NCBI GenBank assembly: GCA_017462565.1
Contig: JAFTQW010000004.1
Span: 62,001 to 126,000 of the forward strand
Length of the DNA stretch: 64,000 nt
Reading direction: 5' to 3'
Source of the DNA: Ruminococcus sp.
Lineage (GTDB): Bacteria; Bacillota; Clostridia; Oscillospirales; Ruminococcaceae
This document shows, piece by piece, positions 1 to 9,760 of this stretch (the stretch's first letter is position 1; the number at the start of each line of letters is the position of its first letter). The notes under the pieces were generated by a model that was not told where the DNA came from, ran no database searches, and saw only the letters and a program-made list of their open reading frames with translations. The position numbers and the translations under genes are program-made.

Positions 1-360
1 GCAGGCAAACTCGGCGTCGAGTTTAACGAACATATCTGTTCCGTATTCGCTATACATCGGAAGAAGTATTTCACAGTCACTTCCGCTTTTGAAAGTATAT
101 CCCTTTCCGATAAGCTCCTGTTTAATTTTTTCAAATCCGTAAATTTCGCCGTTGCAGACAACATAGTTTCCATTCAGTTCAAAAGGCTGCATTCCGTCGG
201 GAGTAAGTCCCATGATAGAAAGTCTCTGAAAACCGAGAACTCCGTCCGACAAATCCATAATTCTGCAATCATCCGGACCTCGTGAAACCGTTGCCGCAAG
301 TCCTCTTGAAACTTTATCCATACCGCCTGTTTTTCCGCAGTAACCCATTATTGTACACAT
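1..360 (-). CDS. asnB: Asparagine synthase (glutamine-hydrolysing), N-terminal part, runs off the window
   Basis: The visible 120 residues are the N-terminal class II glutaminase domain. The protein begins Met-Cys, so Cys2 would become the N-terminal nucleophile, and it carries the RGPDD motif (about residues 32-36) and the CNGEIYG glutamine-site motif typical of AsnB. The family makes asparagine from aspartate, ATP and glutamine. The ATG at 360 lies 3 nt after the purF stop, and its ribosome site (GGAGG) sits inside the purF 3' end, so it is the last visible gene of the gltB operon. The synthetase domain lies outside the window. Some AsnB-like proteins act on other carboxylates, so the exact product is less certain than the domain. 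Confidence 0.85.
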   Translation of the reverse strand, partial: MCTIMGYCGKTGGMDKVSRGLAATVSRGPDDCRIMDLSDGVLGFQRLSIMGLTPDGMQPFELNGNYVVCNGEIYGFEKIKQELIGKGYTFKSGSDCEILLPMYSEYGTDMFVKLDAEFAC

Positions 361-363
361 GAT

Positions 364-1797
364 CTATTCCTCCGTAGCCTTGTGAATTTTTTCATCAAAT
401 TTATTCTTTAAACCTGCGCCTGAAACATCAACAGGATAATTCCCGGTGAAACAGCCTTTACAGAAATCCGTTCTTCCTCCGATAAGCTCACCAAGCGAAT
501 CTGCCGGAAGATATGCAAGCGAATCTGCTCCGATATACCGTGCAATTTCGTCCGTAGAGCTGCATTTGCTTGCTATCAGATTTTCTTCTGAATCTATATC
601 CGTTCCGAAATAGCAGGAATGTATAAACGGCGGCGAAGATATTCTTACATGAACCTCTTTAGCTCCCGCTTCACGCAAAAGCCGGACTATTCTTGCGCTT
701 GTAGTACCACGAACGATAGAATCGTCTATCATGACAACACGTTTTCCGGCAACAGATTCTTTTACCGCATTCAGCTTTATCTTAACGGCATTCTCACGCT
801 GATTCTGTTCAGGCTGAATGAAGCTTCTTCCTATGTACTTATTCTTGATAAATCCGATACCGTACGGAATACCGCTTTTTCGGGAATAACCAAGAGCAGC
901 GTCAAGTCCGGAATCGGGAACTCCGATAACGATATCCGCATCAACAGAACTATGCTTCGCTAAAAGCTCGCCGGCTTTTATCCTTGCTCCGTGAACTGAA
1001 ATATCCTCTATTACCGAATCAGGACGTGCAAAATAAATATACTCGAAAATACAGATATTATTTTTTCCACGACAGTTGGTTCTGACAGAACGAAGACCTT
1101 TTTCGCTTATAATGACGATCTCACCGGCTTCAACATCACAGACAAACTCAGCTCCGACCGTTTCCAGCGCACACGATTCGGAAGCGACAACATATGCTCC
1201 ATCCTCAGTTTTTCCAATGCAAAGGGGACGAAAACCATCCGGATCACGGAAAGCAATAAGCTTTGTCGCAGTCATAAGAATACATGAATATGCTCCGATA
1301 AGATGCGGCATGGCACGTTCAACGGCTTCTTCGGTAGAATGACATGAAAGACGTTCTTTTACGATAGAATAGGCAATAGCTTCGGTATCTGAAGTTCCGT
1401 GGAAGATAGCTCCGGAAAGCTCGAAATCGCTCCTGAGCTTTGCGGCATTTACAAGATTTCCGTTATGAACAAGAGCAAGATTGCCCTTGACATGACGGAT
1501 AACAAGAGGCTGGATATTACTGTGGGATTTTCCTCCCGTAGTGGAATAGCGAACGTGACCGACCGCTATATTTCCTTTTCCGAGACGGTCGAGCTCCGGT
1601 CTGGTGAAAACCTCAGAAACAAGACCGTTGTCTCTCTTGTGGCTGAAAACTCCGTCATCGCAGACAGCGATACCGCAGCTTTCCTGACCTCTGTGCTGAA
1701 GTGCATAAAGTCCGAAGTAAACAGAGGATGCAACATCGGCATTATTTTTTTCAAAAATTCCGAAAACACCACATTCTTCGTGTATGGAATCAAACAT
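364..1797 (-). CDS. purF: Amidophosphoribosyltransferase (PurF), 477 aa
   Basis: Catalyses the first committed step of purine synthesis, PRPP plus glutamine to phosphoribosylamine. From the ATG at 1797 there is an 8-residue propeptide and then Cys9 in EECGVFGI, the nucleophile exposed after self-cleavage, as in the Bacillus-type enzyme. The PRPP loop VVMIDDSIVRGTT lies at about 354-366. Four cysteines at about 249, 395, 446 and 449 (CKGC) match the 4Fe-4S ligands of the Bacillus class. A longer reading starts at 1815, but GGAGG at 1804-1808 lies 6 nt before 1797 and decides the start. It sits 50 nt downstream of the ANTAR gene and 3 nt upstream of asnB, which places a glutamine-consuming purine step inside the nitrogen operon. 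Confidence 0.95.
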   Translation of the reverse strand: MFDSIHEECGVFGIFEKNNADVASSVYFGLYALQHRGQESCGIAVCDDGVFSHKRDNGLVSEVFTRPELDRLGKGNIAVGHVRYSTTGGKSHSNIQPLVIRHVKGNLALVHNGNLVNAAKLRSDFELSGAIFHGTSDTEAIAYSIVKERLSCHSTEEAVERAMPHLIGAYSCILMTATKLIAFRDPDGFRPLCIGKTEDGAYVVASESCALETVGAEFVCDVEAGEIVIISEKGLRSVRTNCRGKNNICIFEYIYFARPDSVIEDISVHGARIKAGELLAKHSSVDADIVIGVPDSGLDAALGYSRKSGIPYGIGFIKNKYIGRSFIQPEQNQRENAVKIKLNAVKESVAGKRVVMIDDSIVRGTTSARIVRLLREAGAKEVHVRISSPPFIHSCYFGTDIDSEENLIASKCSSTDEIARYIGADSLAYLPADSLGELIGGRTDFCKGCFTGNYPVDVSGAGLKNKFDEKIHKATEE

Positions 1798-1847
1798 AAC
1801 TATCCTCCAAACCAATCTGAAAAAGCTATTGATCGTGCTTTTTCTTT

Positions 1848-2429
1848 TTACAAATATTGCTCGTTGATTTTATCAATAATTTCAAGCGCAGCTATATACT
1901 TCTTCTTACGCTTATTCATGGCATACTGCTCCAGATACTCATGCGACTGAGCCTCCGTCATCTGCTTAAACTCCATAAGAAGAAATTTTGCCTTGTCGAT
2001 CGTCTTGATCTCGTCAATTTTCTTCTCTAAACGAACAGTCTCCTGATACATCCTGAGCGAACGGCGTACCGTTATATCTACCGCCTTTATAAGCTGATAC
2101 AAAACATTCCTGTTGAACGGTCTGGAAACAACTATTATACCGTTTTTTTCAGCCCTCTCAACAGCCTTTTCCGCAAACTCCGGCTTAACTATAAGAATAC
2201 ATCCTGCCGCCGTATTTTCAGTTATATATTCAGCAAGCTCCAGTCCGGATTCATCCATAAGCGGAGCGTTTATCAAAGCAAGTTCTATCGAATTTTCTCC
2301 GCCGAATATTCCCTTAGCCTGATAACCCGATTCTGCGCCTCTTACGCTGCATTGAAATGCTTCTCTTATAAATCCGGCAAGCGCTTCCGCAGCGTTTTTG
2401 CTGCTTGATACAATAAGAACACTTTCCAA
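1848..2429 (-). CDS. ANTAR-domain RNA-binding antitermination regulator (NitR-like), 193 aa
   Basis: Residues 1-125 form a receiver-like fold (ESVLIVSSS strand, later SRPFN), but the usual phospho-acceptor aspartate pocket is not obvious. Residues about 130-193 are an ANTAR domain (IDKAKFLLME, then SHEYLEQYAMNKRKK). ANTAR proteins bind paired hairpins in leader RNA and prevent termination. The start is a TTG at 2429 with GGAGG at 2436-2440, 6 nt upstream. It follows the glutamine synthetase-like gene by 12 nt. A comparable glnA-ANTAR (glnR/nitR) arrangement is known from solventogenic clostridia. The obvious candidate targets are the terminator hairpin in the gltB leader and the hairpins in the amtB leader. 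Targets are inferred, not shown. Confidence 0.88.
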   Translation of the reverse strand: MESVLIVSSSKNAAEALAGFIREAFQCSVRGAESGYQAKGIFGGENSIELALINAPLMDESGLELAEYITENTAAGCILIVKPEFAEKAVERAEKNGIIVVSRPFNRNVLYQLIKAVDITVRRSLRMYQETVRLEKKIDEIKTIDKAKFLLMEFKQMTEAQSHEYLEQYAMNKRKKKYIAALEIIDKINEQYL

Positions 2430-2441
2430 AACAAACCTCCG

Positions 2442-3719
2442 TCAGAGACTGTAAAAATATTTCTTGTCTTCAAAGGCTTCCTTATCGTAAGCTGACGAAT
2501 ATTCTTTCCATTCCGCTTCTCTTGCATCTATAAATTCGTTCAGAACACTTTCGGGAACGTATTTTTTCAAAAACTCTGAATCTTTTGCAAGCTTGGCGGC
2601 TTCCGCAAGATTTGAAGGAAGCTTCTCACTTCCGCAGTTCTTTTCCGGAAGCTGAGCCTTTTCCTCAATGCCCTCCAGAGCGGCATATATCATAAGTCCC
2701 AGAACGTAATAAGGATTGCAGGCGCAGTCTGCTGCACGAAGTACCACAGGTGAATCTCCGCCGTCACTGCTTATCCTGATAAGCTGAGCCCCTTCTTCAT
2801 CGGACCATACAACGTCTCTTGGAGCAGCAAACTCACCGAGCCGCTGATATGAGTTCACGGTCGAATTGGTGAAAACAGTAAAATCACAAATACGCTTCAT
2901 GATTCCGGCTGCGGCAAATCTGAGTTCTTCATCTGTATCGCTGCTTTTCTCCTCAAAGAAGTCACCCTCGGGAAAAATATTAAATCCAATATGCATACCG
3001 TTTCCGCTGTCGTTACGAAGAGGTTTCGGCATAAAGCTTGCATGAACGCCGCTTCTTTCCGATACAGACTTGACTGCCGATTTAAAGCTTAAAAACGTAT
3101 CTGCCGCTTTGACTGCGGAAGAAGCGTTAAAGTCTATCTCATGCTGACCAAATCCGCTTTCATGGCGTGAAGAAACAGGATGAATACCCATTTGTTCAAG
3201 AGTTAAGCAAACTTCACGGCGGATATTCTCTCCTCTGTCATCCGGAGCAATATCGCAGTATCCGGCTAAATCATGAGGAGTTTTGGTTGGAAATCCGCTT
3301 TCATCTTTCTTGAAAAGAGTAAACTCGCATGATGTTCCGAAGCGGAAGCAGTAGCCTTTTGAAAGAGCCTGTTTCATTGCTTTTTTAAGGAAGTATCTGC
3401 TGTCGCCCTCGAAATGAGTTCCGTCAGCATATTTGATATAGCAGAACATTCTGATAACTCTGCCCTGCTGAGGTCTCCATGGAAGAACGGTCATGGTTTT
3501 TGAATCCGGAAAAAGGAACAGATCTCTTCCTCCGGCAGCGGAAAAGCCCTCAATTTTTTTAGCCGCTATCCTTATTCCACGCTCGAAAACGGAAGCCATT
3601 TCAGAAGATAAAACAGATATATTTTTAAGTCTGCCCTCTGAATTGCAAAAAGTCAGCTTAACGAATTTAACGTCGTTTTCATCTATATACTGAAGAATTT
3701 CATTTTCAGAATAAATCAT
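2442..3719 (-). CDS. Glutamine synthetase-like protein with degenerate active site, 425 aa
   Basis: The length and fold order match type I glutamine synthetase: beta-grasp (15-100), then the catalytic barrel with CEF (E132), RHESGFGQHEID (E187, E194), MPKP and GMH (H243). Compared from memory with the Salmonella/Bacillus enzymes, several key residues are changed. The Asp50 ammonium-site position (FTD) is Asn26 (FCN). The Glu327 flap position (GYEAP) is Ala298 (FAAP). The Arg of the NRS motif is lost (DEEG). The Glu357 metal ligand (IEVR) is Val326 (VVLR). Such losses suggest that it does not make glutamine. It could be a regulatory pseudo-enzyme or act on a different amine. It lies between gltD (17 nt) and the ANTAR gene (12 nt). 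A bona fide type III synthetase is encoded at 15.4-17.5 kb. Confidence 0.85.
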   Translation of the reverse strand: MIYSENEILQYIDENDVKFVKLTFCNSEGRLKNISVLSSEMASVFERGIRIAAKKIEGFSAAGGRDLFLFPDSKTMTVLPWRPQQGRVIRMFCYIKYADGTHFEGDSRYFLKKAMKQALSKGYCFRFGTSCEFTLFKKDESGFPTKTPHDLAGYCDIAPDDRGENIRREVCLTLEQMGIHPVSSRHESGFGQHEIDFNASSAVKAADTFLSFKSAVKSVSERSGVHASFMPKPLRNDSGNGMHIGFNIFPEGDFFEEKSSDTDEELRFAAAGIMKRICDFTVFTNSTVNSYQRLGEFAAPRDVVWSDEEGAQLIRISSDGGDSPVVLRAADCACNPYYVLGLMIYAALEGIEEKAQLPEKNCGSEKLPSNLAEAAKLAKDSEFLKKYVPESVLNEFIDAREAEWKEYSSAYDKEAFEDKKYFYSL

Positions 3720-3736
3720 CTCCGCAATTTTCTCCT

Positions 3737-5221
3737 TTATAAATTTGTATATCCCATAAGGTACTGATCAACCTCACGGGCAGCGTCTCTGCCCTCTCTT
3801 ATTGCTCGTACGACAAGCGACTGACCAATATGCATATCCCCGGCAGTAAAAATCTTTTCAGCCGTCGAAGCAAATTTTCCCGAATCGGTTTTGACAGCAT
3901 TGCGTTCATTCAGTTCAACTCCGAAAGCCTCGGCAACATAGTTCTGCGCTCCCGTAAAACCTGCGGCAATGAGACAAAGCTCGCATGGGATAAATTCTTC
4001 GCTTCCGGCAATTTCCTGCATAATTCTTCTGCCGGATTCAGGATCGGCTGAAAATCCGAGTTTAACTGTTTTTACCGTACAAAGACTGCCGTTTTCATCC
4101 TTAATAAATTCCTTTACCGTCGTCTGATAAACTCTTGGGTCATGACCGAAAACGGCTATAGCTTCTTCCTGACCGTAATCAGTCTTGCTGACCTTTGGCC
4201 ACTCCGGCCACGGATTGTCCTCGGCTCTTGTATCAGGAAGCTTCGGCATCATTTCAAGCTGTACTACCGAAGCGCAGCCGTGCCTTATCGAAGTTCCAAC
4301 GCAGTCGTTTCCGGTATCTCCGCCGCCGATTATAACAACATTTTTATCCTTTGCAGATATATAATTTCCGTCCTGCAAGTCGGAATCAAGCAGACTCTTA
4401 GTCGTTGCTTTAAGGAAATCAACAGCGAAATAAATTCCTTTTGCGTCACGTCCCTCGGCATTGATATCACGGGGCGAGGATGAACCGCAGGCGAGGATAA
4501 CGGCATCAAAGTTTTCTTTTATCTCGTCAGCCGAAATATTATTTCCAACGTCGGCATTTGTAACAAACACAACACCCTCAGCTTTCATAAGCTCGATACG
4601 GCGGTTTACTATTTTCTTTTCAAGTTTCATGTTCGGGATACCGTACATAAGAAGTCCGCCGGCTCTGTCAGAACGCTCGAAAACAGTAACGCTGTGACCC
4701 CTCCTGTTAAGAGTATCTGCCGCTGCAAGTCCTGCCGGACCGGAACCTATTACAGCTATTTTCTTGCCGCTTCTTATCTTAGGAACTTCCGGCTTAATGA
4801 GTCCCTGTGCAAAACCGTTTTCGATAATGGCAAATTCGTTTTCACGAACGGAAACAGGGTCGCCGTTCAGCCCGCAGGTGCAGGCTTTTTCGCATAAAGC
4901 AGGACAAACTCTCGAAGTAAATTCAGGGAAATTATTCGTCATAAGCAAACGCCTTAAAGCCTGTTCCTTGTGATCGAAACAGAGAAGATCGTTCCATTCG
5001 GGAATAAGATTATTAAGCGGACATCCCGAAATCATGCCGCATAAAACTTTTCCGTTCTGACAGAAAGGAACTCCGCAGTCCATGCATCTTGCCGCCTGCT
5101 GTTTTCTCTGCTCGTCACTTAGCGGAGTATGGAATTCATTATAATTTTTTATTCTCTCGGCAGGCTCAATGGCAGCGCTGTTTATTCTTTCAAAATCTAA
5201 AAATCCTGTTGGCTTACCCAT
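3737..5221 (-). CDS. gltD: Glutamate synthase (NADPH) small subunit, 494 aa
   Basis: The FAD- and Fe-S-containing beta subunit that passes electrons from NADPH to GltB, giving two glutamates from glutamine and 2-oxoglutarate. N-terminal cysteines CMDCGVPFC (46-54) and CPALCEKACTC (about 106-115) bind 4Fe-4S clusters. The FAD motif IGSGPAGLAAA lies near 158 and the NADPH motif IGGGDTGNDC near 300. The terminal AGDMHIGQSLVVRAIREGRDAA-type segment is typical. Length is normal for the family. The ATG at 5221 has AAAGGAGG about 8 nt upstream, within the end of gltB, 3 nt from its stop, so the pair is translationally close. Confidence 0.96.
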   Translation of the reverse strand: MGKPTGFLDFERINSAAIEPAERIKNYNEFHTPLSDEQRKQQAARCMDCGVPFCQNGKVLCGMISGCPLNNLIPEWNDLLCFDHKEQALRRLLMTNNFPEFTSRVCPALCEKACTCGLNGDPVSVRENEFAIIENGFAQGLIKPEVPKIRSGKKIAVIGSGPAGLAAADTLNRRGHSVTVFERSDRAGGLLMYGIPNMKLEKKIVNRRIELMKAEGVVFVTNADVGNNISADEIKENFDAVILACGSSSPRDINAEGRDAKGIYFAVDFLKATTKSLLDSDLQDGNYISAKDKNVVIIGGGDTGNDCVGTSIRHGCASVVQLEMMPKLPDTRAEDNPWPEWPKVSKTDYGQEEAIAVFGHDPRVYQTTVKEFIKDENGSLCTVKTVKLGFSADPESGRRIMQEIAGSEEFIPCELCLIAAGFTGAQNYVAEAFGVELNERNAVKTDSGKFASTAEKIFTAGDMHIGQSLVVRAIREGRDAAREVDQYLMGYTNL

Positions 5222-5224
5222 TGC

Positions 5225-8200
5225 TCAAGCCTCCTTTCTTGTAATGAAAAATGCCTCTATTTCAGCTTGTTCGCTCGTCATTCCCTTTTCTTCCAGAGCA
5301 AGAACTGCGCTTCTTATTTTTGCATAATCGTGAGGAATAACCTTCTTGAAGCAAGGGATATACTCCTCAAAATTTTCAAGAATTTTCTTTGCCTTTTCAG
5401 AACCTGTGGCAGCAGCGTGTTCCTCGATAATATTTTTAAGCTCTATAATATCGTATTTTTCAGTAACTCCTTCGAGGGAGACGAGGGATTTATTCAGCTT
5501 CATGTAAAGGTCTCTGTCTTCATCGAGAACATAGGCAATACCGCCGGACATTCCTGCTGCGAAATTTTTTCCGGTTTTACCGAGAATAACGGCTCTTCCG
5601 CCGGTCATGTATTCGCATCCGTGGTCGCCAGTTCCCTCGCAGACCGCAACTGCTCCTGAATTTCTTACGCAGAAACGCTCGCCTGCGATTCCATTGATAA
5701 ATGCTTTACCGTAGGTTGCTCCGTAAAGCGCAACGTTTCCGACTATGACATTCTCGTCAGCCTTGAAGCCTGAATTTTTCGGAGGATAAAGAATCAGCTT
5801 GCCTCCGGAAAGTCCTTTTCCGAAGTAGTCGTTGCTGTCGCCGGAAAGTTCAAGGGTGAGTCCCTTTGGAATGAATGCGCCGAAGCTCTGTCCGCCGCTT
5901 CCTGTACATTTAACAGTGTATGTGTCGTCCTCAAGAGTATTATCGCCGTATTTTCTGGTTATCTCAGCTCCGAAAAGCGTACCGAGAGAACGGTCTGTGT
6001 TTACAACGTTTATATCAATAGTTTTCTTTGTTTTATTTTTGAGAGCAGAGCTCATTTTCTTCATGATAACGGTTTTGTCAACTGTTTCATCAAGCTTGAA
6101 ATCATAAATATCAGCAGGATCAAAGCAATGTTTTGCGTCGTCCGGAGCAGCCTTAAGTATCTCGGAGAAGTCGATTTTCTCAGCTTCGGGAGTATCTTTC
6201 TTAAAGAGCAGATCTGTTCTTCCGACAAGTTCATCAACGGTTCTGATACCGAGTTTAGCCATATATTCACGAAGCTCCTGAGCAACAAAATGCATGAAAT
6301 TAATGATATATTCGGGCTTGCCCTGAAAACGCTTTCTAAGCTCCGGATTCTGCGTTGCAATACCCATAGGACAGGTATCAAGGTTGCAGACACGCATCAT
6401 CACGCATCCCATTGTTACAAGCGGAGCTGTAGCAAAGCCGTATTCCTCTGCTCCGAGAAGAGCGGCAACAAGAACGTCTCTTCCAGTCATAAGCTTGCCG
6501 TCGGTTTCGATAACGACCTTAGAACGGAGCCCGTTCATGATAAGAGTCTGGTGAGCTTCCGCAAGACCAAGCTCCCAAGGAAGTCCGGCATTGTAGATAG
6601 AGCTTCTCGGAGCAGCTCCCGTACCGCCGTCGTAGCCGGAAATAAGAACTACCTGCGCTCCTGCTTTTGCAACGCCTGCCGCAACCGTTCCAACGCCTGC
6701 TTCAGAAACCAGTTTAACAGAAATTCTTGCCTTATCGTTAGCGTTTTTAAGGTCGTAGATAAGCTGTGCAAGGTCTTCGATAGAATAGATATCATGGTGG
6801 GGAGGAGGAGAAATAAGTCCTACTCCAGCCGTTGAATGACGTGTTTTCGCTATCCAAGGGTAAACCTTTCCGGAAGGAAGATGCCCTCCCTCGCCAGGTT
6901 TTGCTCCCTGAGCCATTTTTATCTGAATTTCCTTTGCGGAAACGAGATATTCCGAGGTAACGCCGAAACGTCCTGATGCAACCTGCTTGATCGCAGAGCA
7001 ACGGTCAGATTTAAGTCTTTCCGGACTTTCACCGCCCTCGCCGGAGTTGGATTTTCCGCCTATTCTGTTCATGGCAACCGCCATGCATTCGTGCGCTTCC
7101 TGTGAAATAGAACCGTAAGACATTGCGCCGGTCTTGAATCTATGGCAGATGCTTTCAACGCTTTCTACTTCGTCTATCGGGATTCCGCCGTTTTCATCAA
7201 ATTTAAAGTCAAGCAGACTTCTCAGCGTAAGAGCGTTTTCCTCTCTGTTAAGACATTCAGAATACTGCTTGTAAATATCATAGTTTCCGGTTTTAGCAGC
7301 TTCCTGCAAAAGATGAATAGTTTCCGGAGTGTAAAGATGCTCGCTTGCGCCGCTTCTGAGCTTATGGCTGCCCGAACTTGCGATTCCTCTGTTTACGGAA
7401 AGTCCAAGCGGATCGAAAGCTGCTGAATGAAGCTCCTCAGTGCGCCGTCTGATATCGCTTAAAGTAATACCACCGATACGGCTGACTGTTCCTCTGAAAT
7501 ACTTATCAATAACTTCCTGCGAAATGCCGACTGCTTCAAAGAGCTTAGAGCCTTGATAAGACTGAATAGTCGAAATACCCATTTTAGAGGCTATCTTAAT
7601 GATGCCATGAAGAATTGCGCTGTTGTAATCGTCCTCGGCGGCATAGAAATCCTTGTCGAGCATACCAGTATTAATAAGATCACGGATAGTTTCCTGAGCC
7701 AGATACGGATTTACCGCACAAGCTCCGTAACCGAGCAGCGCTGCAAAGTGATGAACCTCTCTCGGTTCTGCGCTTTCAAGAATCATAGCAACCGCAGTTC
7801 TCTTCTTTGTGGAAACGAGATGCTGCTGAAGAGCTGCAACGGCAAGAAGCGACGGAATCGGAGCGTGATATTCATCAACTTCCCTGTCGGAGAGAATAAG
7901 AATATTCGCTCCCTCACGATAAGCTTTGTCAGCATCAATAAAAAGACGTTCTATAGCTTTTTCAAGGGACGTTCCTATATAATATGTTATCGGAATAACG
8001 GCGGTTTTAAGTCCCTCAACGTTCATGCTCTTGATCTTGAGCATATCAGTTCCGGTAAGGATAGGATTTTCTATTTTCAGAACACGGCAGTTATCCGGTC
8101 TTTCTTCAAGAATGTTTCCGTCCTCGCCGATATAAACGCTCGTATCGGTAACGATCTCCTCACGAATAGCGTCGAACGGAGGATTTGTTACCTGAGCAAA

Positions 8201-9760
8201 AAGCTGGCGGAAATAATTGAAAAGCGGAACTTTTTTCTTGTCAAGCGGCGGAAGAGGAATATCAGAACCCATAGAAGCAATCGGTTCTGCGCCTTTTTCA
8301 GCCATAGGAAGAATGCTGTTCTTTATATCCTCATAAGAGTAACCGAAAGCTTTCTGAAGCTTTCTCAATTCATCACGGCTGTAGCTTTTTACATTCTTGT
8401 TCGGAATATGAAGATCATGCAGACGAACGAGATTTGCATCAAGCCATTCGCCGTAAGGCTGACGTGAAGCGTAGGTGTTTTTCAGTTCCTCATCGTCGAT
8501 GATAATGCCTTTTTTTGTATCGGCAAGAAGCATTCTTCCCGGACGAAGTCTGTCCTTTTTAACAATTTTTTCAGGCGGAATGTCGATGCAGCCTGTTTCG
8601 GAGGAAAGAATGAGGAAACCGTCGCTTGTAATACAGTATCTTGAAGGACGGAGACCGTTTCTGTCGAGGACAGCTCCCATAACATCGCCGTCGGAGAAAA
8701 GAATAGAAGCCGGGCCGTCCCAAGGCTCCATCATCGTAGCGTAATACTGATAGAAATCGTACTTGGATTTGGAAATAGTACGGCTGTTTTTCCAAGGTTC
8801 GGGAATAGTTATCATAACTGCAAGAGGAAGAGGCATTCCCGACATCACCATAAATTCAAGGGCATTATCGAGTCTTGCCGAATCAGAACCCTCGGCATTG
8901 ATAGCCGGAAGAATATTGTTCATATCATTTTTAAGAGTCTCGCAGTACATCGTCTCCTCACGGGCAAGCATTTTATCGGCGTTGCCTGTGATAGTATTTA
9001 TCTCGCCGTTGTGGACGATAAAACGGTTCGGATGAGCCTTCTGCCAGCTCGGATTAGTATTTGTTGAAAATCTTGAATGAACCATTGCAATAGCGGACGT
9101 AAAATCGTCACGCTGTAAGTCGCAATAGAATTTTCTGAGTTCGTCAACAAGGAACATTCCCTTATACACTATAGTTCTGCTTGAAAGAGAAACAACATAA
9201 GTATTCTCATTTGAGTGCTCAAAGATACGTCTTGCGATATAAAGACGACGGTCGAACTCTATTCCCTTTGCGCAGTCAGCAGGTCTTTTAACGAATCCCT
9301 GCATGATAAACGGCATACTGTCAAGAGCTTTCTGACCAAGAATTTGCGGAACAGATGGAACTTCTCTCCAGCCGAGAAAATCCATTCCCTTTTTGGCAAG
9401 GATTATTTCAAAAAGCTTTTTTGCCTGATTTCTTTTAAGCTCATTATTAGGAAAGAAAAACATTCCAACACCGAAATCGCCCTCTTCGCCGATATCGAAT
9501 CCAAGAGCTGTGGTTTCCTTTTTAAAGAAGCTGTAAGGCATCTGGACAAGAATACCAACACCGTCGCCGGTTCTTCCCTCTGCGTCCTTTCCGGCACGAT
9601 GCTCCAGCTTTTCAACTATTCTGAGAGCGTTTTCAACAACCTCTCTCGATCTCTTTCCTTTAATATTAACAACTGCACCGATTCCACAGTTATCATGCTC
9701 AAATTGAGGGCGGTATAAGCCCTGCTGCTCATAAGGAGCTTCTTTTCTGAAATTATCCAT
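5225..9760 (-). CDS. gltB: Glutamate synthase large subunit, about 1511 aa
   Basis: The alpha subunit: class II glutaminase domain first, with the catalytic Cys in DNCGIGAV (Cys25 from the ATG), then the central domain, the FMN/2-oxoglutarate barrel (about 820-1200, with GGKSNSGEGGE and the 3Fe-4S cysteines CVMMRVCNLDTC), and the C-terminal GXGXG beta-helix domain (about 1280-1470). The residues after Met1 form a short propeptide. The frame also allows a GTG at 9769, only 2 nt after AAAGG, so I prefer the ATG at 9760. It is the first gene of the minus-strand nitrogen operon. A promoter and attenuator-like terminator lie upstream at 9804-9892. Confidence 0.96.
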   Translation of the reverse strand: MDNFRKEAPYEQQGLYRPQFEHDNCGIGAVVNIKGKRSREVVENALRIVEKLEHRAGKDAEGRTGDGVGILVQMPYSFFKKETTALGFDIGEEGDFGVGMFFFPNNELKRNQAKKLFEIILAKKGMDFLGWREVPSVPQILGQKALDSMPFIMQGFVKRPADCAKGIEFDRRLYIARRIFEHSNENTYVVSLSSRTIVYKGMFLVDELRKFYCDLQRDDFTSAIAMVHSRFSTNTNPSWQKAHPNRFIVHNGEINTITGNADKMLAREETMYCETLKNDMNNILPAINAEGSDSARLDNALEFMVMSGMPLPLAVMITIPEPWKNSRTISKSKYDFYQYYATMMEPWDGPASILFSDGDVMGAVLDRNGLRPSRYCITSDGFLILSSETGCIDIPPEKIVKKDRLRPGRMLLADTKKGIIIDDEELKNTYASRQPYGEWLDANLVRLHDLHIPNKNVKSYSRDELRKLQKAFGYSYEDIKNSILPMAEKGAEPIASMGSDIPLPPLDKKKVPLFNYFRQLFAQVTNPPFDAIREEIVTDTSVYIGEDGNILEERPDNCRVLKIENPILTGTDMLKIKSMNVEGLKTAVIPITYYIGTSLEKAIERLFIDADKAYREGANILILSDREVDEYHAPIPSLLAVAALQQHLVSTKKRTAVAMILESAEPREVHHFAALLGYGACAVNPYLAQETIRDLINTGMLDKDFYAAEDDYNSAILHGIIKIASKMGISTIQSYQGSKLFEAVGISQEVIDKYFRGTVSRIGGITLSDIRRRTEELHSAAFDPLGLSVNRGIASSGSHKLRSGASEHLYTPETIHLLQEAAKTGNYDIYKQYSECLNREENALTLRSLLDFKFDENGGIPIDEVESVESICHRFKTGAMSYGSISQEAHECMAVAMNRIGGKSNSGEGGESPERLKSDRCSAIKQVASGRFGVTSEYLVSAKEIQIKMAQGAKPGEGGHLPSGKVYPWIAKTRHSTAGVGLISPPPHHDIYSIEDLAQLIYDLKNANDKARISVKLVSEAGVGTVAAGVAKAGAQVVLISGYDGGTGAAPRSSIYNAGLPWELGLAEAHQTLIMNGLRSKVVIETDGKLMTGRDVLVAALLGAEEYGFATAPLVTMGCVMMRVCNLDTCPMGIATQNPELRKRFQGKPEYIINFMHFVAQELREYMAKLGIRTVDELVGRTDLLFKKDTPEAEKIDFSEILKAAPDDAKHCFDPADIYDFKLDETVDKTVIMKKMSSALKNKTKKTIDINVVNTDRSLGTLFGAEITRKYGDNTLEDDTYTVKCTGSGGQSFGAFIPKGLTLELSGDSNDYFGKGLSGGKLILYPPKNSGFKADENVIVGNVALYGATYGKAFINGIAGERFCVRNSGAVAVCEGTGDHGCEYMTGGRAVILGKTGKNFAAGMSGGIAYVLDEDRDLYMKLNKSLVSLEGVTEKYDIIELKNIIEEHAAATGSEKAKKILENFEEYIPCFKKVIPHDYAKIRSAVLALEEKGMTSEQAEIEAFFITRKEA

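Noticed and set aside
7553..8467. 304-codon open frame on the plus strand
   Set aside because: It is antisense to the well-supported gltB gene, has no ribosome site or family resemblance, and has the composition of a mirror frame.
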